Translations under genes and position numbers: made by a program | NCBI RefSeq assembly: GCF_024707125.1 | Contig: NZ_JANQAH010000011.1 | Coordinates: 248,001 to 312,000, forward strand | Origin: Devosia sp. | Lineage (GTDB): Bacteria > Pseudomonadota > Alphaproteobacteria > Rhizobiales > Devosiaceae | Length of the DNA stretch: 64,000 bases | Direction of reading: 5' to 3' | Shown here: positions 28,519 through 37,855 of the stretch, in pieces | Numbering within the stretch: position 1 is the first letter of the stretch | How the letters are laid out: every line of letters starts with the position of its first letter | Notes under the pieces: model-generated | Seen by the model: only the letters and a program-made list of their open reading frames with translations | Told to the model about the DNA's origin: nothing | Databases searched by the model: none

Positions 28519-29543
28519 GATAGAGGTTCCGTCTGGAATGTAGCTTTGGCCTGCTGGCGAACGAAGCGCGCAAGATCGGCGAAGGTTGTGCCTTGATAAT
28601 GCCCGTTCCCGCCGAGGGCGTCCCAGCCGGATGCGGTCATGGTGACCACCACGAGAGCGGCTTCAGGCGAATGAGTTATCTCAAAGCCTTCACGCTCCAG
28701 CACTGTCCGAGCCATGCCCACACGTTCTTTCGAACCATCAACGAAAGCCTTGCCATGCGGATGGTTGCGGATCTTGAACGTGCGGTCGCCAGCGGAGAAG
28801 GCAATGTTCGGGCCCGAAAACGCGGCAGCGACGCTGCCATCAGCAAGCAGGTCCTCGGGCGCGCCGATATGCATGCGCCCTGCCCCGTCGATCAGCCAGA
28901 TCGTGTCGGCCATGCGCAGCGACAGTTCGAGATCATGGCTCGATAGGATCACCGCCACATTCTGCTCCCGCGCGAGCTGGCGCAGCGTGGCGATCATTTC
29001 GACGCGCGCCGACACATCGAGGAAGGCGGCGGGCTCATCGAGCAGCAACACGGCGGGTCGTTGCGCCAGTGCCCGGGCGATCATGATGCGCTGACGCTCG
29101 CCATCCGAAAGTTCGTTGATTTCGCGATGCGCCAGATGTTCTGCGCCGACAGCGATGATCGCGTTGCGGACGATGTCGCGGTCGAAGTCCGACAGGAGGC
29201 CCGACCAGCCGACATGCGGATAGCGACCCAGTTCGACCAGCCTGAAGGCTGGCATGGCACCAACCGCGACGCGCTCGGTGAGCACGATGGCAATATTGCG
29301 GGCGAGGTCGTATTGCGACATGCGGGTGATGTCGGTGCCGTTGATCTCGACAGACCCGGCAAGGGGCGGCTCCATGCGCGCCAAGGTGCGCATCAGCGTG
29401 GACTTGCCGATGCCGTTGACGCCGAGCAGGCACACCAGCTCGCCGGGGGCGACTGCCACATTGATATGGCTGAGAACGGTCCGCGTCCTGCCATGGCTGC
29501 GATAGCCAACAACGAGGTCACGCGCTTCGAGAATTTGCGTCAT
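28515..29543 (-). CDS. ABC ATPase, FecE/BtuD type
   Basis: 342 residues from the ATG at 29543, which overlaps the permease stop as ATGA. Walker A is LGVNGIGKST, the signature LSDGERQR (Asp in place of the usual Gly), and Walker B LLLDEPAAFLD, with H-loop SSHDLELS. The family is about 255 residues; here a C-terminal tail of about 85 residues (RTFKIRNHPHGKAFVDG to the end) extends it. It powers import of a cobamide or siderophore through the adjoining permease. Confidence 0.84.
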   Translation of the reverse strand: MTQILEARDLVVGYRSHGRTRTVLSHINVAVAPGELVCLLGVNGIGKSTLMRTLARMEPPLAGSVEINGTDITRMSQYDLARNIAIVLTERVAVGAMPAFRLVELGRYPHVGWSGLLSDFDRDIVRNAIIAVGAEHLAHREINELSDGERQRIMIARALAQRPAVLLLDEPAAFLDVSARVEMIATLRQLAREQNVAVILSSHDLELSLRMADTIWLIDGAGRMHIGAPEDLLADGSVAAAFSGPNIAFSAGDRTFKIRNHPHGKAFVDGSKERVGMARTVLEREGFEITHSPEAALVVVTMTASGWDALGGNGHYQGTTFADLARFVRQQAKATFQTEPLS

Positions 29544-30652
29544 CCCGTAAACACTCCGCTGCGCGAACGCAGGATGACGAAGACCACGACCGGCGCCCCA
29601 ATAAGCGCCGTCACCGCATTGAGCGGCAAGACGCCGAACTGGCTGGGCAGGAGCGAGACGAGCTGCGCCAAAAGCGCCGTCAGCGCCCCCAGCAGGATCG
29701 TTGCCGGCACGAGCACGCGATGGTCCGATGCTTTCAGCATGGCGCGGGCCATATGCGGCACCGCAACACCGAGAAAACCGATAGGCCCGCAAAAGGCCGT
29801 AACGACGCCCGCGAGCATGGACGCCACCGCCATGGTGAGAAGCCGCATGGCCCGCGTGTTGAGGCCCATGGAACGGGCATAATTCTCGCCCAGAAGCAGG
29901 GCATTGAGCTGCTTGATGCTGAAACAGGCCACGACGAGGCCTAGTGCGGCCACGGGGGCCAGGACCTGCAGCTCGGTCCAGGTCACCGCGCTGAACGACC
30001 CGAAACCCCAGGCGATCCAACGCTCGAGCTGGTCCGGCCGCGCGCCGGCCACCAGCAGGGTGACGAAGGCGGAAACCGCATGACCGGTCATCAGGCCGAA
30101 GATCAGCACGGTGGATGGGTTTTGCAGCCGCGAGGAAATTGCCAGCACCGGCGCCAGCACCAGCAAGCCACCCAACGTTGCCGCCCCGACAATGGCAAAG
30201 CCGCCACCGAGGCCCATGCCGCTAGACAGAAACGCCCCGATGGCCGTGCCCGAGGCGAGGACAACCAGCGCCACGCCAAGGCTCGCGCCGGAGGTGATGC
30301 CGAGCACGAATGGATCAGCCAGCGGATTGCGCATCAGGGTCTGCATCTGCAAACCAGCAACAGCAAGCGCCGCTCCGGCGAGACACGCGGTGATGGCCCG
30401 CGGCAGGCGGATGGACAGCACGATGTCAAAATCGGGATTGCCATTGGCGGGCTGACCGGTCAGAGCGCCGAGCACGGACTGCAGCGGTATCGACGTCGAC
30501 CCATAACAGATCGCAGCGACGAAAACGACCACCAGCAGGATCGCCACAAGGCCAAGAACCAGAACATGGCGGGCCCGCATGGACGACGCCAAGGCGGGGA
30601 TGACCACATCGTAGTGGTCCTCGCGGTCCTGCTCTTGGTGATTGAGTGTCAT
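29540..30652 (-). CDS. ABC permease, FecCD/BtuC type
   Basis: 370 residues from the ATG at 30652 (GTG at 30673 is an alternative). About ten membrane segments. Diagnostic FecCD blocks: SIRLPRAITACLAGAALAVAGLQMQTLMRNPLADPFVLGITSGAS and GPIGFLGVAVPHMARAM (kept here as short references to the conserved G-rich turns). First gene of the three-gene importer; it forms the homodimeric channel. The promoter region ahead has an inverted repeat rather than a second riboswitch. Confidence 0.85.
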   Translation of the reverse strand: MTLNHQEQDREDHYDVVIPALASSMRARHVLVLGLVAILLVVVFVAAICYGSTSIPLQSVLGALTGQPANGNPDFDIVLSIRLPRAITACLAGAALAVAGLQMQTLMRNPLADPFVLGITSGASLGVALVVLASGTAIGAFLSSGMGLGGGFAIVGAATLGGLLVLAPVLAISSRLQNPSTVLIFGLMTGHAVSAFVTLLVAGARPDQLERWIAWGFGSFSAVTWTELQVLAPVAALGLVVACFSIKQLNALLLGENYARSMGLNTRAMRLLTMAVASMLAGVVTAFCGPIGFLGVAVPHMARAMLKASDHRVLVPATILLGALTALLAQLVSLLPSQFGVLPLNAVTALIGAPVVVFVILRSRSGVFTG

Positions 30653-30688
30653 CAGAAAACCGCCCAACCGCACGCGACATCAGTGCGG

Positions 30689-30710
30689 ACCAACATGATC
30701 CCCTGTTGGT
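30689..30710. promoter_or_regulatory. Inverted repeat ACCAACA-N8-TGTTGGT upstream of the importer
   Basis: ACCAACA (30689-30695), eight bases, TGTTGGT (30704-30710): perfect 7-bp arms, 37-58 bp before the permease start. A protein operator is likelier than a terminator because there is no T tract. Confidence 0.45.
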
Positions 30711-30837
30711 AAGGCCAAAAACGCATTCTTACGATCCGCGAAAGCAGATTATCGCGAATTTCTGTGAGAAGCGCGAGAGGTCAGAAGCGGCGATCGTTAG
30801 GAGGCGGCCGGCGTCGGCCACCCCTTTGGTCCACCCC

Positions 30838-33800
30838 TTAGAGGATGAAGTCGCCAGCTCCCATTGCTGCGAGTGTGGTTCCGGTGAGTTGGATGTCCAA
30901 TTCGCTGGTGCTGATATCCGCATCCAGATTGACCTGCACCAGGACATTGGGCCCCAGGATATCGTTGATCCTCACCTGACCGATCCCGTCAAAGGCAAGC
31001 GCATGCCGATAGCTCAGGGTGCCATCGAAAATCGCTGCCAGATCAATGGTGTCGGCCCCCGAATCCTGAAAATCGGTGATGATGTCCATACCCGCGCCGC
31101 TCGGCGAGTCGCCGGGGGACAGGAACACGAAGCGATCGGCATTGGTCCCTCCCGTCATCGTGTCTGTTCCCGCGCCGCCGACCAGAATGTCGTCTCCCGA
31201 ACCACCCGTCAGAGTGTCATTGCCATCGCCGCCATGGAGGGCATCGTTGCCGGCAGCGCCCCCAAGCGTATTGTTCAGGTCATTGCCGGTGATCGTATTG
31301 GCCAGCCCATTGCCATTGCCCGTCGTCGCCGTGCCAACCAGCGTCAGGTTTTCGACATTGGACCCGAGGGTGTGATTGACCGCCGCCAGAACGGTATCGA
31401 TGCCCTGATTGCTGGTCTCTATGGCCCGGTCGCCTGCCGCGTCGACATGGTAGGTGTCGTTGCCGTCGCCGCCGCGCAGGGTATCACTGCCCAGTCCACC
31501 ATCGAGCGTATCAGCGCCACCATTGCCCACCAGCGTGTCGGCGCCATCGCCACCCGCCAGAGCATCATTCCCCGCCGCGCCCGTCAGGACATTGTCGAGG
31601 CCATTGCCCTGCCCGGTGAAATTGCCCGTTCCGGTGAATGTCAGGTTCTCGACATTGTCGAAGGCCCCGATCCCAAACTCGGCCAGCGCTGTCAGCACGG
31701 TATCAGTACCCTGTCCCGCAGCCTCGACGACCACGTCATCAAGGCTATCAACGACATAGCTATCGTTGCCGGCAAGGCCCGCCATGGTGTCGGCACCGAG
31801 GCCGCCATCGAGCTGGTTATTGCCCGCGCCGCCCGTCAGTGCGTTATCGAGGCCGTTGCCGGTCGCGTTCAGGCTGCCGCCGGCCGTCAAAACCAGGTTC
31901 TCGACAAAGTCGCCGAGGGAATAGGCGACGGAACTACGCACGGTGTCGATACCCTCGCCATCGCCCTCCACCACCAGATCGCCGGCATTGTTGACGATAT
32001 AGGTGTCGTCATTCGCGGCCCCGGCCATGGTGTCGGCGCCACCGGCACCATCCAGCGTGTCGGCGCCATCGCCTCCGGTGATCACATTGGCGAGGCCATT
32101 GCCGGTGCCGGTAAAGTTTCCGGTCCCGACAAAGCTCAGGCGCTCCACATTGCCCAGGCCGGCGAGGCCAAAGACATTGAGTTTGGAGCGGATCTCGTCA
32201 TTGCCCGCCCCCGCAGACTCCACGACCCGATCGGCACTGGAATCGACGTAATAGGTATCGTCGCCCTGCCCGCCGGTCATGGTGTCGTTGCCAAGCCCGC
32301 CATCGATCACATTGTTGCCGATCGTTCCGACGATGGAATTGTCGGCATCATTGCCGGTACCCGAAAGATTGCCGGTTCCGATCAGGATCAGGTTCTCGAC
32401 ATTGGCCGCGAGCATATAGTCGGCACCCGCCTCGACTGTGTCGACGCCACCACCGGCAAGTTCGACGACTGTGTCGAGCGAGACATCGCCTGCATCGGCA
32501 AGCAGATAGGTGTCATTGCCCACCCCGCCATCCAGAACATCGGCGCCAGCGCCTCCAAGCAGCCGATCGTTGCCCGCCTCCCCGAACAGTTTGTCGGCGC
32601 CGGCAAGGCCAGACAGGGTGTCATTGCCGTTCCGACCGAAAATCTCGTCTTCCTCGGAGGTGCCGTTCAGCGTGTTGGCGGCGTTGGTACCGATAATGAC
32701 GGGCGCAACATTGCTCACCCCTATGGTGACGACCTCCTCATAGAAGGCACCGGCACCATCGGTGACGCGCAAGGTCAAGTCGTGGCTCGTCGCCGTCTCG
32801 AAATCCACCTGAGCCCCGGCCGCCACTCGTATCTGGTCGCCGACAATCTCGAAGAGACCCGCCCCGCCGGCAATAATGGCATAGGTGAATGTATCGCCGA
32901 GGTCCGCGTCCACCGCGCTCAGCGTGGCCACTAACGTGCCGGCCGCCGCATTCTCGACCACTGTTCCACCGGCTACCAGGATGTCGGTTGGCGCCTCGGT
33001 GGCATTGACCACGTCAATGGTGACAACCTCGGAATGCGTTAGCCCACCGCTATCGGTCACCTCGATCGTGATCTCGTGGCTGGGCGCCGTCTCGAAATCG
33101 AGACCGGCGCCGGCGGCGAGCACAAGCTCGTTGTTGACGATGACAAACCGCCCACCGGCATCATCGGACAGCGAGAAGACGTGGCTGTCGCCGGCATCCA
33201 CATCCACCACTGACAGAAGGCCGATGACGGTTCCGGCAGCGGCATTTTCGGCAATGGAGGTCGCGGAAATCGCGAGATCGGTCGGCGCATCGTTGACTGG
33301 CACGATCGAAACCGCGACCACCTGCTCGGCCAGGCCGCCATTGCCATCCCCGACCACGATGGTGAAGCTGTCGGCGCCATTGGCATTGGCCATGGGCGCA
33401 TAGACGAAGGCATCGCCACTGATCTGCACGGCCCCCTTGCTTGGCCCGTAGCCCGACTTGAGGGTGTAGGTCAGTGCGTCCCCATCGGGATCGCTGGCGC
33501 CTATTGCCGTCGAGGCAGAGGCCTCGTCCTCGTCGAGCGCGACGGTATTGTCCGGCGGAAGCGTGGGCGCCCCGTTCGGCGGATCGCCCAGACTGATGAT
33601 CCGCATGAAGATTTCGTCCTGCCCGGGACCGTCAGGATCGGGCACTACCGGATCGCCATGCCAGGTTGCGACGAGATCGCCCGAGGCCAGAACCGCAATC
33701 CCGTGACCGGATCTGTCCGCCTCGTGGCGCTGGTCACCAAGCGTTGTCGCGCTGAGAGAAAACTGTTCGCCCTGCGCTACGCCGTTCGCATCGAAGCGTC

Positions 33801-36363
33801 GTCCGTAATAGGCATAGGCGGACTGGTCGTCATCGCGGCTCGTCCAACTCACGACGAATCCGCCGTCCGGCGTCGCCACAACGGTTGAATAGCGCTGGAA
33901 GCTGGGGGATGGCGCGGGCTGAACCTGGAACTCTGCGCCCAGCATCAACCCGGCAGCGTCAAAGCGTTGTCCGTGAACACTCTCGTCGAGGATTTCTGTG
34001 CTGGCATTTGTCCATGTCACGACGAAGCCGCCATCGCTAAGCACCGCCACAGAAGGTTGCTGTTGGTTGTTCTCGGTCTGCGTGTTGATAATGAACTCGG
34101 GGCCAATCGGCGCGGCAGACGAGTCGTAGCGTTGGCCATAGATACCTCTCCCGGAGCCATCCTGATCTAGAGAGGTCCAGGTGATGACGAAGCCGCCATC
34201 GGGAAACACGGCAACCGCGGCATCCTGCTGCGGCCCTTCGGTAAATGTATTGACCTGAAATTCATCCTCGATTGCGGTTCCTTGGGCGTCGAAGCGGCGA
34301 GCGAACACGCCCTGCCCGCTACCATCCTGTCCGCTGCCTTCAAGGCCTGAGGATCGCCATGTGACTATGAAGCCGCCATCGTCGAGTGCGGCTAGAGACG
34401 GCCACGCTGTTCCGGTCGTCGGCGAGATGGGTATGGTACCAGCAAGCACGCCATTGGCATCGAAAAGCTCTCCCCGCAGGCCTCCAGGCAGGCCCATCAG
34501 CACCACAACATAGCCGCCGCCAGACAGTCCCACGACATTGGCACCAGTGGCAGCGGCAAAAAGAACCTCGCCGCCGCGCGCCTCGCCCGTCGCATCAAAG
34601 CGTTGGGCAAACACATCACGGGGCACATTCTGGGTGGTCCAGGTGATGACAAAGCCACCATCCGCGAGTGCCGCGACGGAAGACAGGTACTGCGTACCAA
34701 CCGTCGTCGTGTTCACCCTTGTGTCTGGCCCAGGAACAATATTCTCCACCGTCACCGCGATATCCTGCGTGTCGACGCCGCCCTCGCCGTCGGAGGCCTG
34801 AACCGTCACCTCGTAGACATTGTCGCCACCGATATCGTTCGGCCCCTCGAAGTCGGGGCCGGCGATGAAGCGCAGAGCACCGGTTTCAGCATTGATATCG
34901 AAACGGGATGCATCGGCTCCACCTGCGATGGAAAAGGTGGGACGCTGGTTGAGATCGATGTCGGTGGCTGCGATGACCGCCACGTCGGTGGAGTTCTCGA
35001 TCACGGAGTAGGCTGCGGCGTTGCCTCCGCCACCGGAACCGATAACCGGAGCAAGATTCTGCGCCGCCGCATCGAAGATCTGCAGGCGCACGTCAGATGC
35101 GGCGGCTTCGTCAAGGTCCCACCAGACGGCCGCGAATTGCCCACCGTCCAAGGCCGTAACCCGCGGGGCGATCTGTTGGCCCGGAGCCGCTATGTTCAGT
35201 CGGAAGTCGGAGCCGAGAGGTGAGCCATCGGACGCGAAGGCTCGGGCATATGAGTCGTAGTCGGTCTCACTCACAGGGCCTTCCCATGATACCAGGAAAC
35301 CGCCGCTGGAGAGCTCAATCAACTGCGGGACATAGTGGTCCCCAGCCAGAGTACTGACCAAAATTTCGGACGTCACCGCTTCGCCGCTTGCCGAAAAGAC
35401 CCGCGCTCGAATATCTGCCGCTCCCTCCACCAACGAAGACCAGGCAACGACGAACTGGCCATTCGACAAAGCGAGTATTGTTGGGTCGAAATACTCCGCA
35501 GGTGTGGCATGGACCGGAATTGGCGCCGTCAGCTCCGCTCCCGTCGCATCGTAGAGCCTGACAAAAACTCCAAAAACACCATTGGGATCAGCGTGATACC
35601 ATGCGACCGCGAGGTTGCCATTGGGCAGTTCGGCAATCCTGGTGCTATAGCTGAAATGATCTGCCAGGCTACCCACCAGGATGTCTGGCCCCAATGGGGT
35701 TCCGTCGGCGGCGAAGACTCGCATTGCGGCCTCGCTCAAGGGCGCAGCACCATCCACGCTTTGATCCCATGAAACGATGAAACGCCCATCGGACAATACG
35801 ACCGCCCGAGAACCGGACTGGTTCCCCCCAGGAACAGCACTCAGCGAAAACGCGGGCCCGATCGCCGTTCCGTCCGATGCGCGGACATTGCCGCGCGCCT
35901 CATATCCGCTGCCGGGTACGTAGGTCAGCCAAGTCAGCACAAACCCTCCGTCACCCAGCCCAGTTACGAACAGCGCGCTGCTGTCATAGGGAACGGCGGT
36001 GAAATCGGGGCCCTGCGGCGTACCGTCAGCGCCAAACACCTGAGCGTTGGTAACGAGAACCGAGTCCTCGTATGAGCCCCAACTGGCAACGAACCCACCG
36101 CTGGACAACGCGGCAATGCGCGCATCGGGGAAGGCCCCAAGATCGGCATTGATTTGGAAATCAGCCCCCTGCGGGAGCCCGTCTGTTCCATAAATCCGAG
36201 CTCGCAAGTCGTACTGATCGGCAGAGCCCTCGACGGCAACCGTTGAGGCCCACCAGACGACGAACCTGCCATCGGAGAGTTTGGTTATGTTGGGGACCTG
36301 CGCGAGAGGCAACGGCGCCGCCACATCAACCGCAGTCTCGTTTCCGACACGTTGAACAGACAT
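30838..36363 (-). CDS. Giant RTX-type calcium-binding, cadherin-like secreted protein
   Basis: 1841 residues from the ATG at 36363, eight bases after GGAGG. Residues about 1-430 and 540-900 are tandem repeats of about 60 residues of the form GGFVV-W with R-FDA-G-P. A cadherin-like domain (about 450-545) separates them, and three more follow (about 915-1260), each with VTDGxG-type ends. From about 1265 to 1740 come RTX nonapeptides (GGxGxDxLx), several in a repeating unit of about 90 residues with VENL-L-GTGN-TGTGNGL. The tail ADRFVF ... DIITDF is the serralysin-type C-terminal cap used for type I secretion. Likely an adhesin or surface protein. No secretion genes adjoin it. Confidence 0.85.
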   Translation of the reverse strand: MSVQRVGNETAVDVAAPLPLAQVPNITKLSDGRFVVWWASTVAVEGSADQYDLRARIYGTDGLPQGADFQINADLGAFPDARIAALSSGGFVASWGSYEDSVLVTNAQVFGADGTPQGPDFTAVPYDSSALFVTGLGDGGFVLTWLTYVPGSGYEARGNVRASDGTAIGPAFSLSAVPGGNQSGSRAVVLSDGRFIVSWDQSVDGAAPLSEAAMRVFAADGTPLGPDILVGSLADHFSYSTRIAELPNGNLAVAWYHADPNGVFGVFVRLYDATGAELTAPIPVHATPAEYFDPTILALSNGQFVVAWSSLVEGAADIRARVFSASGEAVTSEILVSTLAGDHYVPQLIELSSGGFLVSWEGPVSETDYDSYARAFASDGSPLGSDFRLNIAAPGQQIAPRVTALDGGQFAAVWWDLDEAAASDVRLQIFDAAAQNLAPVIGSGGGGNAAAYSVIENSTDVAVIAATDIDLNQRPTFSIAGGADASRFDINAETGALRFIAGPDFEGPNDIGGDNVYEVTVQASDGEGGVDTQDIAVTVENIVPGPDTRVNTTTVGTQYLSSVAALADGGFVITWTTQNVPRDVFAQRFDATGEARGGEVLFAAATGANVVGLSGGGYVVVLMGLPGGLRGELFDANGVLAGTIPISPTTGTAWPSLAALDDGGFIVTWRSSGLEGSGQDGSGQGVFARRFDAQGTAIEDEFQVNTFTEGPQQDAAVAVFPDGGFVITWTSLDQDGSGRGIYGQRYDSSAAPIGPEFIINTQTENNQQQPSVAVLSDGGFVVTWTNASTEILDESVHGQRFDAAGLMLGAEFQVQPAPSPSFQRYSTVVATPDGGFVVSWTSRDDDQSAYAYYGRRFDANGVAQGEQFSLSATTLGDQRHEADRSGHGIAVLASGDLVATWHGDPVVPDPDGPGQDEIFMRIISLGDPPNGAPTLPPDNTVALDEDEASASTAIGASDPDGDALTYTLKSGYGPSKGAVQISGDAFVYAPMANANGADSFTIVVGDGNGGLAEQVVAVSIVPVNDAPTDLAISATSIAENAAAGTVIGLLSVVDVDAGDSHVFSLSDDAGGRFVIVNNELVLAAGAGLDFETAPSHEITIEVTDSGGLTHSEVVTIDVVNATEAPTDILVAGGTVVENAAAGTLVATLSAVDADLGDTFTYAIIAGGAGLFEIVGDQIRVAAGAQVDFETATSHDLTLRVTDGAGAFYEEVVTIGVSNVAPVIIGTNAANTLNGTSEEDEIFGRNGNDTLSGLAGADKLFGEAGNDRLLGGAGADVLDGGVGNDTYLLADAGDVSLDTVVELAGGGVDTVEAGADYMLAANVENLILIGTGNLSGTGNDADNSIVGTIGNNVIDGGLGNDTMTGGQGDDTYYVDSSADRVVESAGAGNDEIRSKLNVFGLAGLGNVERLSFVGTGNFTGTGNGLANVITGGDGADTLDGAGGADTMAGAANDDTYIVNNAGDLVVEGDGEGIDTVRSSVAYSLGDFVENLVLTAGGSLNATGNGLDNALTGGAGNNQLDGGLGADTMAGLAGNDSYVVDSLDDVVVEAAGQGTDTVLTALAEFGIGAFDNVENLTFTGTGNFTGQGNGLDNVLTGAAGNDALAGGDGADTLVGNGGADTLDGGLGSDTLRGGDGNDTYHVDAAGDRAIETSNQGIDTVLAAVNHTLGSNVENLTLVGTATTGNGNGLANTITGNDLNNTLGGAAGNDALHGGDGNDTLTGGSGDDILVGGAGTDTMTGGTNADRFVFLSPGDSPSGAGMDIITDFQDSGADTIDLAAIFDGTLSYRHALAFDGIGQVRINDILGPNVLVQVNLDADISTSELDIQLTGTTLAAMGAGDFIL

Positions 36364-36756
36364 CCGGCCGTCCTCCACATTTTTAGCAGCATGGCCTCGA
36401 CCGGCCGATGGAACTCGGGTTCACACACGCTCAAAATCAGAAACTGCGGCCCACAGGGCCCGGTGCTGGCCTGCCGACCAAAGCGATGCTGTCGAGGCCA
36501 GCAACAGGAGAACGCTCGTCATCCCGGCTCGACGGAACAGGCGTTGCAGTCGCCGTCGCTGGCGTGCAGGCCATTCAAAGGCATGAATAGACATGACCCT
36601 CTGACGCATCACAATGGACGAAGGTCTGATGGACTATCTGTGCTTTGGTTCTGCCCCGGCCCCTTCAAGCTGACATCGGGATGTCGCCCCTTCGCTGTTG
36701 ATCTCGGCCTTGCCGCTGTGGCACCTATCGAAAATTGTCCAACGAAAGCCATTGCC
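36364..36756. other. Intergenic stretch between the RTX gene and the LacI-type regulator
   Basis: About 390 bases without a gene I can support. It holds the start signals of the RTX gene at its low end, a 10-bp inverted repeat TGGCCTCGAC / GTCGAGGCCA at 36392-36401 and 36491-36500, and a small hairpin GGCCC-ACA-GGGCC at 36448-36460. Several frames are open, but none has a convincing start or family match. It probably carries both divergent promoters. Confidence 0.5.
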
Positions 36757-37746
36757 TTGACCAACCAGCGCGAAATTGCCCGGCGGGCGAAAACCTCGCT
36801 CAAGACCGTGTCCCGCGTGATCAACCGGGACCCGCTCGTCAATGCCGAGACGCGGGCGCGGATCGAGGCGATTATTGCCGAGATCGGCTATGAGCCGTCG
36901 CAGGCAGCGCGCATGATGCGATCCCAGCGCAGCAATGTCATAGGCTTCCTGGCCGATGGTGTGGCGACAACCACCTCGTCCATCGATCTCGTCCGCGGCG
37001 CGCAGGACGTGGCCTGGGAACGCGGCAAGCAGATGATGCTGTTCAATATCGAGCGGGGCACACAAAGCGCTGACATGGCCGATAGCCAGCTCGCCGCCTT
37101 TCGCGCCGAGGCAATCATCTATGCCGCCATCTTCCATCAGGAGGTGGATATCGCCCCCACGGGCGTGCCGCACGTATTGCTCAACTGTTTCGACCGGCGC
37201 GGGCGCCACGCGGCCGTGGTGCCGGACGACTACCAGCTCGCCTTTGACCTCACCCGCATCATCTATGAGCGGGGATATCGCAGACCGGCCTTCCTCAACC
37301 TCGGCACCGATATCGTGGCGAGCCAGTTGCGCGGCAAGGGCTTTGTCGATGCCGCCCGCACGGCGGGGCACGAGGCCGCCGGGCAGATGCATACAGCTGT
37401 CGTCTCGCCCGCCGGCGCGCCGACCGAGTTTGCGACGCGACGGATCTTGGCCGAGATCATGAGCGCCGGCGAAAAGCCCGACCTGATCCTTTGCGGTCAG
37501 GACATCATGGCGATGAATGTCTATTTCGAACTGGGCGAACTGGGCCTGAAGGTCGGTCGAGACATTGCCGTGGCCAGTTTCGACAATCTCGACCCCATTG
37601 CGACTCTCCTGCAGCCCGGGCTTTCGACCATGGAATTGCCCTATTATGACATGGGCCGCGCCGCCATGAACCTCGCCATTGATGGCGCAGACGAAAGCCA
37701 AGTGCTTCGCCTGAAAGGCAAATTCATCGAGCGCCAGTCGCTCTAG
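36757..37746 (+). CDS. LacI-family regulator of the sucrose/fructan operon
   Basis: 329 residues if translation starts at TTG 36757, which places the HTH (NQREIARRAKTSLKTVSRVI) where LacI proteins have it; the frame is open upstream but lacks a good site, so the start is uncertain. The hinge region ends at GYEPSQAARMM and the periplasmic-binding-like core runs to the end (SNVIGFLADGVATT, AAFRAEAIIYAA, PDLILCGQDIMAM, VASFDNLDPIATLL). It lies upstream of the binding-protein gene, separated by a pair of perfect inverted 15-bp sequences likely to be its operators. Confidence 0.8.
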   Translation: MTNQREIARRAKTSLKTVSRVINRDPLVNAETRARIEAIIAEIGYEPSQAARMMRSQRSNVIGFLADGVATTTSSIDLVRGAQDVAWERGKQMMLFNIERGTQSADMADSQLAAFRAEAIIYAAIFHQEVDIAPTGVPHVLLNCFDRRGRHAAVVPDDYQLAFDLTRIIYERGYRRPAFLNLGTDIVASQLRGKGFVDAARTAGHEAAGQMHTAVVSPAGAPTEFATRRILAEIMSAGEKPDLILCGQDIMAMNVYFELGELGLKVGRDIAVASFDNLDPIATLLQPGLSTMELPYYDMGRAAMNLAIDGADESQVLRLKGKFIERQSL

Positions 37747-37777
37747 CCTCCATTTTTGCAGGGCAGCCATGCACTAT

Positions 37778-37822
37778 TGACAACGTGAGACAATTTTCAC
37801 TATCAAATGTCTCACGTTGTCA
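37778..37822. promoter_or_regulatory. Paired inverted operators for the LacI-type regulator
   Basis: TGACAACGTGAGACA at 37778-37792 and its exact reverse complement TGTCTCACGTTGTCA at 37808-37822, separated by 15 bases. The centres are 30 bp apart, close to three helical turns. They lie 34-78 bp before the GTG of the binding protein, and the first arm overlaps a TTGACA-like -35. Each arm has a central ACGT-like core typical of LacI sites. Confidence 0.7.
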
Positions 37823-37855
37823 TAAGCGAATGACGCGCCGTTGGAGGAGATTTTT

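Noticed and set aside
31200..32650. Regularly spaced repeats resembling an array
   Set aside because: They are the codons of RTX units of about 90 residues. The spacing is a multiple of three, copies are diverged, and there are no unique spacers, so this is not CRISPR.
30646..32934. Open frame of 762 codons on the plus strand over the end of the RTX gene
   Set aside because: It is the antisense of the RTX repeats, and its apparent repeats mirror them. No start signal and no domain.
36352..36756. N-terminal extension of the LacI-type regulator
   Set aside because: The upstream frame is open, but its residues are unlike any LacI N-terminus, while TTG 36757 gives the HTH at the usual place. 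It is treated as non-coding.
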